DNA of 39,144 bases from Klebsiella pneumoniae (GTDB lineage Bacteria; Pseudomonadota; Gammaproteobacteria; Pseudomonadales; Pseudohongiellaceae). How positions within the stretch are numbered: position 1 is the first letter of the stretch; every line of letters begins with the position of its first letter. Shown piece by piece: positions 9,511 to 16,637 of this stretch. Below the pieces are notes generated by a model, which did not search any database, was not told the origin of the DNA, and saw nothing but the letters and a program-made list of their open reading frames with translations. Position numbers and translations under genes: made by a program. Where the stretch lies: NCBI GenBank assembly GCA_945902215.1, contig CAMDML010000025.1, forward strand, positions 1-39,144. Reading direction: 5' to 3'.

Positions 9511-10376
9511 CTCCCCTGGTGCTGCCGGCGCCGGCGAAGCTCAACCTGTTCCTGCATATCACCGGCAGACGCACCGACGGTTACCACACGCTGCAAACGG
9601 TGTTTCAGCTGCTGGACTACGGCGACACCCTGCATTTCAGCCCTGCCAACGAGCTGCAGTTCACCTGCAGCGACCCGCGCCTCGAGACCGCTGACAATCT
9701 GGTGGTGAAAGCCGCGCGCTTGCTGCAATCCCGAGTACCGCAAGCAAAGGGTTGCCGCATTCATCTCGACAAGAAACTGCCCACAGGGGGTGGACTTGGC
9801 GGGGGTAGTTCCAACGCAGCAACCACATTACTTGCCCTGAATCAGCTTTGGGAGGGCGGCCTGCAACGAGACGAACTGGCGGCCCTGGGCTTGCAGTTGG
9901 GCGCCGATGTGCCGGTGTTCGTTCACGGCAATACGGCTTGGGCAGAAGGGGTGGGCGAAAAGCTGGAACCGCTGAACCTGCCCGAGGACTGGTTTGTGGT
10001 GTTGACCCCCCCCTGCCAAGTGTCCACGGCCCGGGTTTTCGGGCATTCTGAATTGACACGGAACAGTGTCCCCCTCAGAATACGCGCCTTTCCGTTTCCG
10101 GGCAGCAAAAACGATTGTGAATCAGTAACCTGTCTGCTGTACCCCGAGGTGCGAACAGCCCTCGACTGGCTCGGGCAACAGGTAGGGCCTGCGGCAGTTG
10201 GTAGGGGGCCGGGTATGACAGGAACCGGTTCCAGCATCTTCGCCAGATTCACTTCCCGGGAACAGGCAACAGCAGTACTAAACAGCAAACCGCTTAGCCT
10301 TGGCGGATTCGTGGCCAGAGGCATAAATGTCTCCCCGCTGCTGAGTGTAAACAATTGGGGTGTCGCCAAGCGGTAA
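9507..10376 (+). CDS. ispE: 4-diphosphocytidyl-2-C-methyl-D-erythritol kinase
   Basis: IspE phosphorylates CDP-methylerythritol in the MEP isoprenoid pathway. ATG 9507 overlaps the lolB stop (ATGA) and gives 289 residues (E. coli 283). The GHMP-kinase features are present: PAPAKLNLFLHITG with Lys11, the phosphate loop PTGGGLGGGSSN (92-103), GADVPVF with the catalytic-type Asp134, and the third motif MTGTGSSIFARF (237-248). A C8 run is present near 10006-10013 but the frame stays intact. The last codons run past the expected end (after GINVSPLL) through VNNWGVAKR. The stop codon TAA (10374-10376) is formed by bases of the tRNA-Gln D-arm, so the gene overlaps the tRNA by 21 nt. Confidence 0.95.
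   Translation: MTPLVLPAPAKLNLFLHITGRRTDGYHTLQTVFQLLDYGDTLHFSPANELQFTCSDPRLETADNLVVKAARLLQSRVPQAKGCRIHLDKKLPTGGGLGGGSSNAATTLLALNQLWEGGLQRDELAALGLQLGADVPVFVHGNTAWAEGVGEKLEPLNLPEDWFVVLTPPCQVSTARVFGHSELTRNSVPLRIRAFPFPGSKNDCESVTCLLYPEVRTALDWLGQQVGPAAVGRGPGMTGTGSSIFARFTSREQATAVLNSKPLSLGGFVARGINVSPLLSVNNWGVAKR
10300..10327 (+). promoter_or_regulatory. Possible internal promoter for tRNA-Gln / prs
   Basis: TTGGCG (10300-10305) and CATAAA (10322-10327) lie 16 nt apart inside the 3' end of ispE, with predicted initiation about 20 nt before the tRNA. The match is 4 of 6 at each hexamer. The alternative is that the tRNA is processed from the lolB-ispE transcript. Confidence 0.28.
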
Positions 10377-10430
10377 GGCACAAGGTTTTGATCCTTGCAT
10401 ACGTTGGTTCGAATCCAGCCACCCCAGCCA
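10356..10430 (+). tRNA. tRNA-Gln (anticodon TTG)
   Basis: A full cloverleaf can be drawn. The acceptor stem pairs TGGGGTG (10356-10362) with CACCCCA (10420-10426). The anticodon stem CAAGG/CCTTG encloses loop TTTTGAT with anticodon TTG at 10388-10390. The T-loop is TTCGAAT, the discriminator is G, and the 3' CCA is genome-encoded (10428-10430). It reads CAA/CAG glutamine codons. The 5' 21 nt are also the end of ispE. In Pseudomonas a tRNA-Gln occupies the same position between ispE and prs. Confidence 0.97.
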
Positions 10431-10478
10431 CTCCTTATTTTGTAGCCGCAGGCGCTTTATCCGGTATTTGAATAATGG

Positions 10479-10505
10479 CTGCTGCTTCACAGCAGTGAGT
10501 TTTTG
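10479..10505 (+). terminator. Weak intrinsic-terminator-like hairpin after tRNA-Gln
   Basis: A perfect 6-bp stem CTGCTG (10479-10484) / CAGCAG (10490-10495) with loop CTTCA is followed by TGAG and a T5 run (10500-10504). It lies between tRNA-Gln and prs. The stem is short and the T-run is offset, so it may only attenuate read-through or mark a processing site. Confidence 0.35.
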
Positions 10506-10550
10506 GTAGCAATGACCAACCAGAACAGCAAGGTCCAATCAGGTAGCAAT

Positions 10551-11501
10551 ATGCCAAACAATTTGATGGTTTTCACCGGCAATGCCAACCCCGATCTGGC
10601 GCTGAAGGTCGCCAAGTGGCTTGGAGTGCCGCTCGGACGTGCTGAAGTGCACAAGTTCAGCGACGGCGAGATCAATGTTGAACTGAACGAGAACGTGCGC
10701 GGGCAAGATGTGTTCATCATTCAGCCCACCTGCTCGCCCACCAACGACAACCTGATGGAACTGCTGTTGATGGCCGATGCATTGCATCGGTCCTCCGCTA
10801 ACCGTATCACCGCCGTTGTGCCCTACTTTGGTTATGCCCGCCAGGATCGCCGGGTGCGTTCCGCGCGTGTGCCGATCAGCGCCAAGGTTGTAGCCGACAT
10901 GCTGGTCGCCGCTGGCGTCAACCGCGTGCTGACCATCGACTTGCACGCCGAACAGATCCAGGGCTTCTTCAGCATTCCGGTGGACAACGTGTACGGCTCG
11001 GTAGTGCTGGTGGACGATGTGCGCAGCCAGAATTACGAAAACCTGATTACGGTATCGCCCGACATCGGCGGCGTGGTTCGCGCCCGCGCCTTCGCCAAGC
11101 AACTTGCTACCGATCTTGCGATTATCGACAAGCGCCGCACCAAGGCCAATGAAGCCGAAGTGATGCACCTGATCGGCGAAGTAAAAGGCCGCACCTGCCT
11201 TATAGTTGATGACATGGTCGATACCGCCGGCACCTTGTGCAAGGCAGCCGAAGCACTGAAGGCGGAAGGCGCCACCAGGGTTGTCGCTTACGCCACGCAC
11301 GCGGTGCTGTCGGGCAACGCGATCAACAACCTCAATAATTCCACGCTGGACTCGCTGGTGGTCACCGACACAATCCCGCTCAGCGATGCGGCAAAGAAAT
11401 GTACCAAGATCCGCCAGCTGCCGCTGGCCCGCTTCCTCGGCGAATCGATTCGCCGCGTAAGCAACGAAGAATCCGTCAGCGCGATGTTCGACAACACCTG
11501 A
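10551..11501 (+). CDS. prs: Ribose-phosphate pyrophosphokinase (PRPP synthetase)
   Basis: Prs makes PRPP from ribose-5-phosphate and ATP for purine, pyrimidine, His, Trp and NAD synthesis. I prefer ATG 10551 (316 residues; E. coli 315) because family similarity starts at [13 protein letters not shown] and AGGT lies 6 nt upstream. Open-frame starts at TTG 10503 and ATG 10512 would add an unsupported 13-16 residue extension. Signatures are [16 protein letters not shown] (36-51), the ATP-site [10 protein letters not shown] (91-100), [11 protein letters not shown] (130-140), the flexible-loop region KRR (194-196) and the PRPP loop [11 protein letters not shown] (218-228). It lies directly downstream of tRNA-Gln. 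Confidence 0.96.
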   Translation: MPNNLMVFTGNANPDLALKVAKWLGVPLGRAEVHKFSDGEINVELNENVRGQDVFIIQPTCSPTNDNLMELLLMADALHRSSANRITAVVPYFGYARQDRRVRSARVPISAKVVADMLVAAGVNRVLTIDLHAEQIQGFFSIPVDNVYGSVVLVDDVRSQNYENLITVSPDIGGVVRARAFAKQLATDLAIIDKRRTKANEAEVMHLIGEVKGRTCLIVDDMVDTAGTLCKAAEALKAEGATRVVAYATHAVLSGNAINNLNNSTLDSLVVTDTIPLSDAAKKCTKIRQLPLARFLGESIRRVSNEESVSAMFDNT

Positions 11502-11546
11502 GTCTTTCAGGAAGCGTCGCACACCTCTGAAGGCGACTCCCCCGCT

Positions 11547-11636
11547 CCTGCCGGTCGCAAGCAGGTACCGGGGATTACAGCAACGGGGCACCAGCCCCTT
11601 ACTAACGCGGACCGGAATTCCGGCAACCGCAGAGGC
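11547..11636 (+). promoter_or_regulatory. Structured leader upstream of rplY
   Basis: The 143-nt gap between prs and rplY can fold extensively. CCTGC (11547-11551) can pair with GCAGG (11561-11565), or CCGGT (11551-11555) with ACCGG (11567-11571); these two overlap and exclude each other. A GGGGC-ACCA-GCCCC hairpin follows at 11585-11598. Then GCGG-A-CCGG-AATT-CCGG-CAA-CCGC (11607-11630) forms a helix with an internal loop directly against the AGAGG Shine-Dalgarno (11631-11635), 9 nt before ATG. E. coli L25 is known to regulate its own mRNA; whether this leader does the same here is inference. Confidence 0.4.
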
Positions 11637-11644
11637 AATACAAA

Positions 11645-12331
11645 ATGGCTAAACAAAAATTCATGCTCGAAGCTACAGCTCGGGCAAACGTGGGGAAAGG
11701 TGCGAGCCGCCGCCTGCGTCACGAGAATGCCGTTCCGGCAATCGTGTATGGTGCAGACAAGGATCCCGCCAACATTTCCATCGCCCATCACCAGCTGCAA
11801 CACGTGCTGGCGAATGAAGCATTCTTCGCTTCCATCGTCACCCTGCAAGTGGACGGTGTAGACGAAAGCGTGATCATCAAAGCTCTGCAGCGCCATCCGG
11901 CCAAGCCGCGCATCATGCATGCCGACTTCCAGCGCGTCAGCGAGAACAAAGCCCTACACCTGAATATCCCGCTGCACTTCATCAACGAAGCCAACGCAAT
12001 AGGCGTCAAAGTAGGCGGCGGTCTCGTCTCCCACTTGATGACCGAGCTCGAAATCAGCTGCTTGCCGAAAGACCTGCCGGAATATATTGAAGTCGATATT
12101 CTGGAGCTGGGCCTCGGCGAATCGCTGCACATCTCCGACCTGAAACTGCCGCCTGGAGTCACCAGTATCTCCCTGAGCCACGGTGAGCGCGGCGACCTCG
12201 CGGTTGTTGCAGTACAGGCTCCGAAGAGAGCGGAAGTTGAAGCTCCTGTTGTGGCTGGTGCAGGTGCTGCTGCCGCTCCGGCTGCCGCCAAAGACGCCAA
12301 AGACGCCAAAGACGCCAAAGACAAGAAGTAA
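11645..12331 (+). CDS. rplY: 50S ribosomal protein L25/general stress protein Ctc
   Basis: L25 binds the loop-E region of 5S rRNA in the central protuberance. The 228-residue protein is the long CTC/TL5 form with two domains: the N-terminal 5S-binding domain (about 1-95, with GKGASRRLRHENAVPAIVYG) and the C-terminal beta domain (about 96-190, with NIPLHFINEANAIGVKVGG and VDILELGLGESLHISDLKLP). The short E. coli form has only the first. It ends in an Ala-rich linker and an Ala-Lys-Asp repeat tail encoded by a perfect 9-bp tandem repeat. AGAGG lies 9 nt before the ATG. pth follows after 26 nt, as in other gammaproteobacteria, and is probably cotranscribed. Confidence 0.96.
   Translation: MAKQKFMLEATARANVGKGASRRLRHENAVPAIVYGADKDPANISIAHHQLQHVLANEAFFASIVTLQVDGVDESVIIKALQRHPAKPRIMHADFQRVSENKALHLNIPLHFINEANAIGVKVGGGLVSHLMTELEISCLPKDLPEYIEVDILELGLGESLHISDLKLPPGVTSISLSHGERGDLAVVAVQAPKRAEVEAPVVAGAGAAAAPAAAKDAKDAKDAKDKK
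12287..12322 (+). repeat. Four perfect 9-bp tandem repeats in the rplY tail
   Basis: GCCAAAGAC is repeated four times without a mismatch (12287-12295, 12296-12304, 12305-12313, 12314-12322), encoding (Ala-Lys-Asp)4 at the L25 C-terminus. The unit is a multiple of three, so copy-number change would alter tail length without breaking the frame. Confidence 0.95.
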
Positions 12332-12357
12332 GCCTCTTGCGTTAACAGGGCCTGCCA

Positions 12358-12957
12358 ATGAGCGAGTCCATAGCACTGGTTGTTGGCCTGGGGAATCCGG
12401 GCCAACAACATCAGTACAACCGGCACAACGCCGGTGCAATGTTCCTGCAAAAACTCTGTGACAGTGCCAAGGGCGAACTACGCACCGAAAGCAAATTTCA
12501 CGGCAAGAGCGGGCGCATTGAAATTGCCGGTCAGGAAGTCCGCCTGCTGTTCCCCACGACCTACATGAACAACAGCGGCAAGGCAGTGGCCGCCATTTCG
12601 CAGTACTACAAGATTTCACCAGAACGCATTCTGCTCGCCTACGACGAACTGGATCTGCCCATTGGCACCACTCGTCTGAAACAGGGCGGCGGTCCCGGCG
12701 GGCACAACGGCGTGCGCGATGTACTCAGTGCTCTCGGCACTCCGGATTTTGTGCGCCTGCGCTTCGGCATCGCCCATCCCGGTGACGCCAACAAGGTGCT
12801 CGATTATGTACTTGGCGATTTTTCACGCGACGATGCCATCTCCATCGCGGTGGAGTTCGACAAGGCGCTGGCGGTCATGCCGCTGCTGGTGCAAGGCAAA
12901 CTGCAGATTGCGATGAATCAGTTACATTCCAAAGATATTAAAGAAACGAAAGACTAA
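12358..12957 (+). CDS. pth: Peptidyl-tRNA hydrolase
   Basis: Pth cleaves the ester bond of peptidyl-tRNAs released prematurely from ribosomes and so recycles tRNA. The 199 residues (E. coli 194) show VVGLGNPG with Asn13, the catalytic His23 in [18 protein letters not shown] with Asn71, AYDELDLP with Asp96, and [11 protein letters not shown] with Asn117. These correspond to E. coli Asn10, His20, Asn68, Asp93 and Asn114. It lies between rplY (26 nt upstream) and ychF (13 nt downstream) in the conserved rplY-pth-ychF arrangement. Confidence 0.97.
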   Translation: MSESIALVVGLGNPGQQHQYNRHNAGAMFLQKLCDSAKGELRTESKFHGKSGRIEIAGQEVRLLFPTTYMNNSGKAVAAISQYYKISPERILLAYDELDLPIGTTRLKQGGGPGGHNGVRDVLSALGTPDFVRLRFGIAHPGDANKVLDYVLGDFSRDDAISIAVEFDKALAVMPLLVQGKLQIAMNQLHSKDIKETKD

Positions 12958-12970
12958 GGACACATTTTAT

Positions 12971-14062
12971 ATGGGCATTAAATGCGGAATTGTCGGACTG
13001 CCCAACGTAGGCAAATCCACCCTGTTCAACGCGCTGACCAAAGCGGGCATCGCTGCGGAAAATTTTCCGTTCTGCACGATCGAGCCCAACTCCGGCATCG
13101 TGCCGGTGCCGGACGCAAGACAGAATGCCCTGGCTGACATCGTTAAACCGGAAAAGACAGTTCCAGCGGCGATGGAGTTTGTCGACATCGCAGGCCTCGT
13201 CGCCGGCGCCTCCAAGGGTGAAGGTCTCGGTAACAAGTTTCTGGCCAACATCCGCGAATGTGACGCCATTGCCCATGTCGTGCGCTGCTTCAAGGACGAC
13301 AATGTCATTCACGTGGCGAACACGATTGATCCAAAGAACGACATCGATGTAATCAACACCGAATTGGCGCTGGCCGATCTCGAAACCGTCACCAAAGGTC
13401 TGGACCGCGCCACCAAAGCGGCCAAGAGCGGCGACAAGGATGCGACCAAGCTGAAAGAAATCCTGACGCGCGTAAACACACACCTCGACCAGGGCAACAT
13501 GGTGCGCAGCCTTGGACTCGACAAGGACGAACTCGTGCTGCTCAATACCTTGCACCTGCTAACTGCCAAACCCACGATGTACATCGCGAACGTGGATGAG
13601 AAGGGCTTCAGCAACAACCCCTATCTGGATACCGTGAATGCCATTGCCAAGACTGAGGGCGCGGTTGTTGTGGTGGTCTGCAACAAGCTGGAAGCAGAAA
13701 TCGCCGATCTCGACGCGGATGACAAGCAGATGTTCCTGCAGGACATGGGCATGAGCGAACCTGGTCTGGACCGCGTGATTCGCGGCGGCTACGAGCTACT
13801 CGGCCTGCAAACCTATTTCACCGCCGGGGTAAAAGAAGTGCGGGCCTGGACCGTCAAGATCGGTGCCACCGCGCCCAAGGCGGCCGCTGTGATCCATACC
13901 GATTTCGAGAAAGGTTTCATCCGCGCCGAAGTAATCGCGTATGAAGACTTCATCAAGTACAAGGGTGAGCAAGGTGCGAAAGATGCCGGCAAATGGCGGC
14001 TGGAAGGCAAGGAGTACATCGTCCAGGACGGCGATGTGATGCACTTCCGTTTTAACGTCTAA
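12971..14062 (+). CDS. ychF: Ribosome-associated P-loop ATPase YchF (Obg family)
   Basis: YchF is an Obg-type NTPase that prefers ATP, binds ribosomes and negatively affects oxidative-stress responses in E. coli. The 363 residues match the E. coli length exactly. The P-loop is GLPNVGKS (9-16), the switch region has [20 protein letters not shown], and the usual NKxD specificity motif is replaced by the YchF-type NVDE. A coiled-coil insert lies in the middle and a TGS domain covers about residues 278-361, ending with [16 protein letters not shown] sits upstream of the ATG. It is the last gene of the syntenic block and ends 9 nt from the convergent methyltransferase gene. Confidence 0.96.
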   Translation: MGIKCGIVGLPNVGKSTLFNALTKAGIAAENFPFCTIEPNSGIVPVPDARQNALADIVKPEKTVPAAMEFVDIAGLVAGASKGEGLGNKFLANIRECDAIAHVVRCFKDDNVIHVANTIDPKNDIDVINTELALADLETVTKGLDRATKAAKSGDKDATKLKEILTRVNTHLDQGNMVRSLGLDKDELVLLNTLHLLTAKPTMYIANVDEKGFSNNPYLDTVNAIAKTEGAVVVVVCNKLEAEIADLDADDKQMFLQDMGMSEPGLDRVIRGGYELLGLQTYFTAGVKEVRAWTVKIGATAPKAAAVIHTDFEKGFIRAEVIAYEDFIKYKGEQGAKDAGKWRLEGKEYIVQDGDVMHFRFNV

Positions 14063-14071
14063 CCCGGCGGA

Positions 14072-15088
14072 TTATTTTTTCCGCAACCAGATACTGCCGC
14101 CACTGTTTCTCAGGAAGGCCGGATAATCTGTTTCTGCCGCGTCCCGACAATGTCTTACAAAATAATCGTTGAAGAAAACCACTTCGAACAGATCGTTGTA
14201 CATCAGAAACGCGCGTAAGCCATAGAGCTCATTCCACGACCGGTTTTGCGCCAACACCCACTCGGCACCATACTCGAAGGGCCAGAAAATATCGTGAAAA
14301 TGCACGAATACTCCGGCATTGAGCGATGGCAGCACAGTGAAAAGTTCGTGGCATACATCGCTGCCGGTTTTCAGTACGTGGGTGGAATCGATGAAGAGAA
14401 AATCTCCTGCCTGCAGTTGCGCGAACAAACCTAGATCGACTTTCTGGACTCCAGCGGCTTCGATAGTGACCCGTTGCGCCGATTTCTTTCCAAGCAAATC
14501 CAGCAGCAACTCAGGATAAGGTTCAATAAAAGTAACTGCCACCTCACCATTGAGATAGAGGTCGATGGTATCCATTGCGCAAGCAGATGAATAACCCGAG
14601 CCGATTTCAATCAAACGGCTGGGACGAAAATGGCGCAACATAGCCGAAAGAATGCTGCCATCTGCATATGAAAAAGCCGGGTTTTCGAAATAGTACCGAT
14701 ACTCAGGCAACTTTTCCGCAGGAAACGGCGTACTTTTCAGATAAGGCAATAATTGCCTCCAGGTTTCAAGCATGCCTTTTTTGTCTATGGCGATGCCAGG
14801 CAAGCTTTCAGGGGGCGACACTGAGTTGCCACCAAAAAGCCAGGTCACTTCCTCAACGTTGACAATGGGAGAGTAGAAATGGCCCGGTGCGACAAATAAA
14901 TTGCTGGCATCCTTAAGCGTATTTCCGAATTCTTCACCGGCCATAATTTGCTCTATGGCAGCATTGAGGTCGAGTCCTCTCTCAAGCACCTTGGTCCAAT
15001 GCGCCAAACCTTCGGCATCAGGCTCGCGATGCAACAATCCCCGGTATAAATTGCTGACAAAGCGACGAAAATCCAGTTTTTGACCCAT
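14072..15088 (-). CDS. DUF4214-like domain fused to a class I SAM methyltransferase
   Basis: The 338 residues fall into two parts. Residues about 7-55 (FVSNLYRGLLHREPDAEGLAHW and a following helix) look like a DUF4214 repeat, a module otherwise found in surface and glycan-related proteins. From about 155 there is a Rossmann methyltransferase of the Methyltransf_24 kind: SAM loop IEIGSGYSSAC (160-170), acidic strand end TFIEPYPE, FLFIDSTH (230-237) and HFHDIFWP (263-270). There is no signal peptide. AGAGG lies 5 nt before the ATG. Neither neighbour is related, and hand-counted GC in three 60-base rows is 47-52% against 60% in a ychF row, suggesting transfer. A sugar or small-molecule O-methyltransferase is possible; the substrate is unknown. 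Confidence 0.75.
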   Translation of the reverse strand: MGQKLDFRRFVSNLYRGLLHREPDAEGLAHWTKVLERGLDLNAAIEQIMAGEEFGNTLKDASNLFVAPGHFYSPIVNVEEVTWLFGGNSVSPPESLPGIAIDKKGMLETWRQLLPYLKSTPFPAEKLPEYRYYFENPAFSYADGSILSAMLRHFRPSRLIEIGSGYSSACAMDTIDLYLNGEVAVTFIEPYPELLLDLLGKKSAQRVTIEAAGVQKVDLGLFAQLQAGDFLFIDSTHVLKTGSDVCHELFTVLPSLNAGVFVHFHDIFWPFEYGAEWVLAQNRSWNELYGLRAFLMYNDLFEVVFFNDYFVRHCRDAAETDYPAFLRNSGGSIWLRKK

Positions 15089-15157
15089 GAAAACCTCTTT
15101 ATCTATTCACTTTGCCGTTCAGATATTCACGTAATTTGGCGACAAACCAATACTACC

Positions 15158-15196
15158 TTGACACAAAAAAGGGGCTTAGCAGACAATGCGCGCCTC
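15158..15196 (+). promoter_or_regulatory. Promoter and discriminator of tRNA-Met
   Basis: A perfect -35 TTGACA (15158-15163) is followed after 18 nt by GACAAT (15182-15187) and a GC-rich discriminator GCGCGCCTC (15188-15196). This discriminator resembles the GCGCC element of stringently controlled stable-RNA promoters. The tRNA begins about 40 nt downstream. The same nine bases follow the -10 of the tRNA-Thr promoter at 28575-28583. Confidence 0.72.
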
Positions 15197-15234
15197 TTTC
15201 GGGGACCATGCCCCAAGTCAAACTACAGTTTCAT

Positions 15235-15311
15235 GGCGATGTAGCTCAGCTGGTTAGAGCACCGCATTCATAATGCGGGTGTCGGTGGTTCAAGTCCACC
15301 CATCGCTACCA
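15235..15311 (+). tRNA. tRNA-Met (anticodon CAT), probably elongator
   Basis: The cloverleaf is complete over 77 nt. The acceptor stem pairs GGCGATG with CATCGCT (first pair a G-U wobble), the anticodon stem CCGCA/TGCGG encloses TTCATAA with CAT at 15269-15271, and the T-loop is TTCAAGT. The discriminator is A and the CCA is encoded (15309-15311). The lack of the three G-C pairs in the anticodon stem and of the initiator 1-72 mismatch rules out initiator tRNA. The lysidine-modified tRNA-Ile(CAT) cannot be fully excluded by eye. Confidence 0.93.
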
Positions 15312-15423
15312 TTCTTCTCTTCATGCATAAGCCTCTGTGCCACTTGGGGCCGGTGGCGCGCAGACCAGCTCAAGTTGCTTCGAACGCCGCGGGCGCTTCA
15401 TAGTTTCTGCACCGGCTGTCAGC

Positions 15424-16386
15424 TCACCATGTGTCCGGCAAGTTGTCGTCTGTATAGACCTCTTCCAGCAGGCCGCCGAACACATCCATCGCGATGGCCT
15501 TGATCTCGAAAGAGATCATCTGGAACAGATTGCGTGCAGAGGAATTCTTGCGCCACATGGCGATGTGCGTACGGGTCAGGGGCTCGTCTTCGAGGGTGAA
15601 TATTTTCACGTTGTCGGATTTGTCCAGTTCTGCCTGAATGAACAGCGCGGGCAAGATGGCAATGCCCATGCCCATCAGCAGCATCAGGCGCATGGCTGAC
15701 AAACTGTTGCACTCGTACTGCCGCAGCAAGCGCGCGCCGTAGCGGTCGCACAGTCCCATGATCTGCTTGTGCATGTGATGGGTCTCATCGATGCTGAGCA
15801 TCGGTTGCTGCAGCAGGTCGCGGCCATTCAGTTTCTGTTTCTTCGCCAACGGATGCTCTGCAAGTACCACCACTTTCAGCGGCTCAGTAAACAGTGGTCT
15901 GATCTTGTTGGCGCCTGCGTACATCGGTAGCACGGTGAGAATGATGTCGTACTTGCCCTCCTCCAGCCCTGCTTCCAGTTGTTTCGGAATGTCTTCGCGC
16001 ACATGCAACTGCAACCCGGGATAACGTTTGTGCAGCTGCGGCAGCACTTTGGGCAGCAAGATTGGGCCGATGGTGGGTGACACGCCCATGCGGAAGGTGC
16101 CGGCCAGTTCACTGCCCCGGCCTTCGGCGATGTCGGTGAGTTGCTGGTAGTGTTCGAGAATGTCGCGTGCCAGTGGCAGCAAATCACGACCTGCCGGCGA
16201 AAGCAGCGTGCCTGCGCGTGAACGGTCGAACAACTGCATGCCCATCTCTTCTTCCATCGCCGCGATCTGCAGCGTCAGTGTTGGCTGACTCACTTGCAGT
16301 TTCTGGGCTGCCTTGCGGAAGTTCGACATTTTCGCCACGGCGACAAAATACTCGAGTTGTTTGATGGTGGGTCGCTTTGCAGTCAT
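15424..16386 (-). CDS. LysR-family regulator, OxyR-like but lacking the peroxidatic cysteine
   Basis: The 320-residue protein has a LysR helix-turn-helix at about 6-65 (QLEYFVAVAKMSNFRKAAQKLQVSQPTL spans 10-37) and an inducer domain whose order follows OxyR: GVSPTIGPILLPKVLPQLHKRYP, then HHMHKQIMGLC, then LMLLMGMGIAILPAL. OxyR senses peroxide through Cys199 and Cys208. By eye alignment the second is kept (Cys213 in IMGLC) but the first is His204 (in THHMHK). Classical disulfide sensing is therefore not expected. A further Cys at 226 is not at an OxyR position. Target genes are unknown. A small membrane protein gene starts divergently close by, and its putative promoter overlaps the 5' end of this gene, so autoregulation is plausible. 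I give no gene symbol because oxyR would imply a function the residues do not support. Confidence 0.82.
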   Translation of the reverse strand: MTAKRPTIKQLEYFVAVAKMSNFRKAAQKLQVSQPTLTLQIAAMEEEMGMQLFDRSRAGTLLSPAGRDLLPLARDILEHYQQLTDIAEGRGSELAGTFRMGVSPTIGPILLPKVLPQLHKRYPGLQLHVREDIPKQLEAGLEEGKYDIILTVLPMYAGANKIRPLFTEPLKVVVLAEHPLAKKQKLNGRDLLQQPMLSIDETHHMHKQIMGLCDRYGARLLRQYECNSLSAMRLMLLMGMGIAILPALFIQAELDKSDNVKIFTLEDEPLTRTHIAMWRKNSSARNLFQMISFEIKAIAMDVFGGLLEEVYTDDNLPDTW

Positions 16387-16414
16387 GACCTATGCGGGGT
16401 CCGTACGCTAGAAT
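16385..16414 (+). promoter_or_regulatory. Possible promoter of the small membrane-protein gene
   Basis: ATGACC (16385-16390, four matches to TTGACA) and TAGAAT (16409-16414, five matches to TATAAT) lie 18 nt apart. The start point would be near 16421, inside the gap between the divergent LysR gene and the ATG at 16449. It touches the LysR start codon, a geometry typical of LysR-controlled divergent promoters. Confidence 0.33.
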
Positions 16415-16448
16415 GGCTGAGAGTTTACACGAGCTGTGGATGTTTGCG

Positions 16449-16622
16449 ATGAACGAAAACCATAACGAAAATCTGACTGAGCCCCGAAAGTACGAGCAAT
16501 CCGGACTCTACCCCGAAACCGGCAAACCCTTCCGCTTATGGGCTCTGTTCGGCTGGCTTACCCTGCTGATCGCCGTGCTTGCCGGAGCGGCGGCGCTGCT
16601 CAATATCCTGCTCCTGCCTTAA
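16449..16622 (+). CDS. Small single-pass membrane protein, unknown function
   Basis: The frame encodes 57 residues from ATG 16449: a polar N-terminus rich in Asn and Glu (MNENHNENLTEP), the segment YEQSGLYPETGKPFRLW, then one hydrophobic helix (about 32-54, LFGWLTLLIAVLAGAAALLN) ending in LLLP. TGGA lies 8 nt upstream. Earlier in-frame ATGs at 16392, 16413 and 16440 are possible, but the first two lie at or before the predicted promoter. I do not recognise the family. It is divergent from the OxyR-like gene and ends 15 nt from the convergent LON-domain gene. That it is a real gene is inferred from position, the transmembrane pattern and the ribosome binding site. Confidence 0.55.
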   Translation: MNENHNENLTEPRKYEQSGLYPETGKPFRLWALFGWLTLLIAVLAGAAALLNILLLP

Positions 16623-16637
16623 CCGCTCATACACTGA

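Noticed and set aside
11547..11570. H-type pseudoknot in the rplY leader
   Set aside because: The two stems could interleave, but the connecting loops would be 0, 5 and 1 nt, which does not span the grooves. Mutually exclusive hairpins are more likely.
10539..11591. A 350-codon open frame on the minus strand opposite prs
   Set aside because: It is a mirror of the prs codon pattern, with His/Gln/Gly-rich low-information sequence and no family resemblance. prs on the plus strand is certain.
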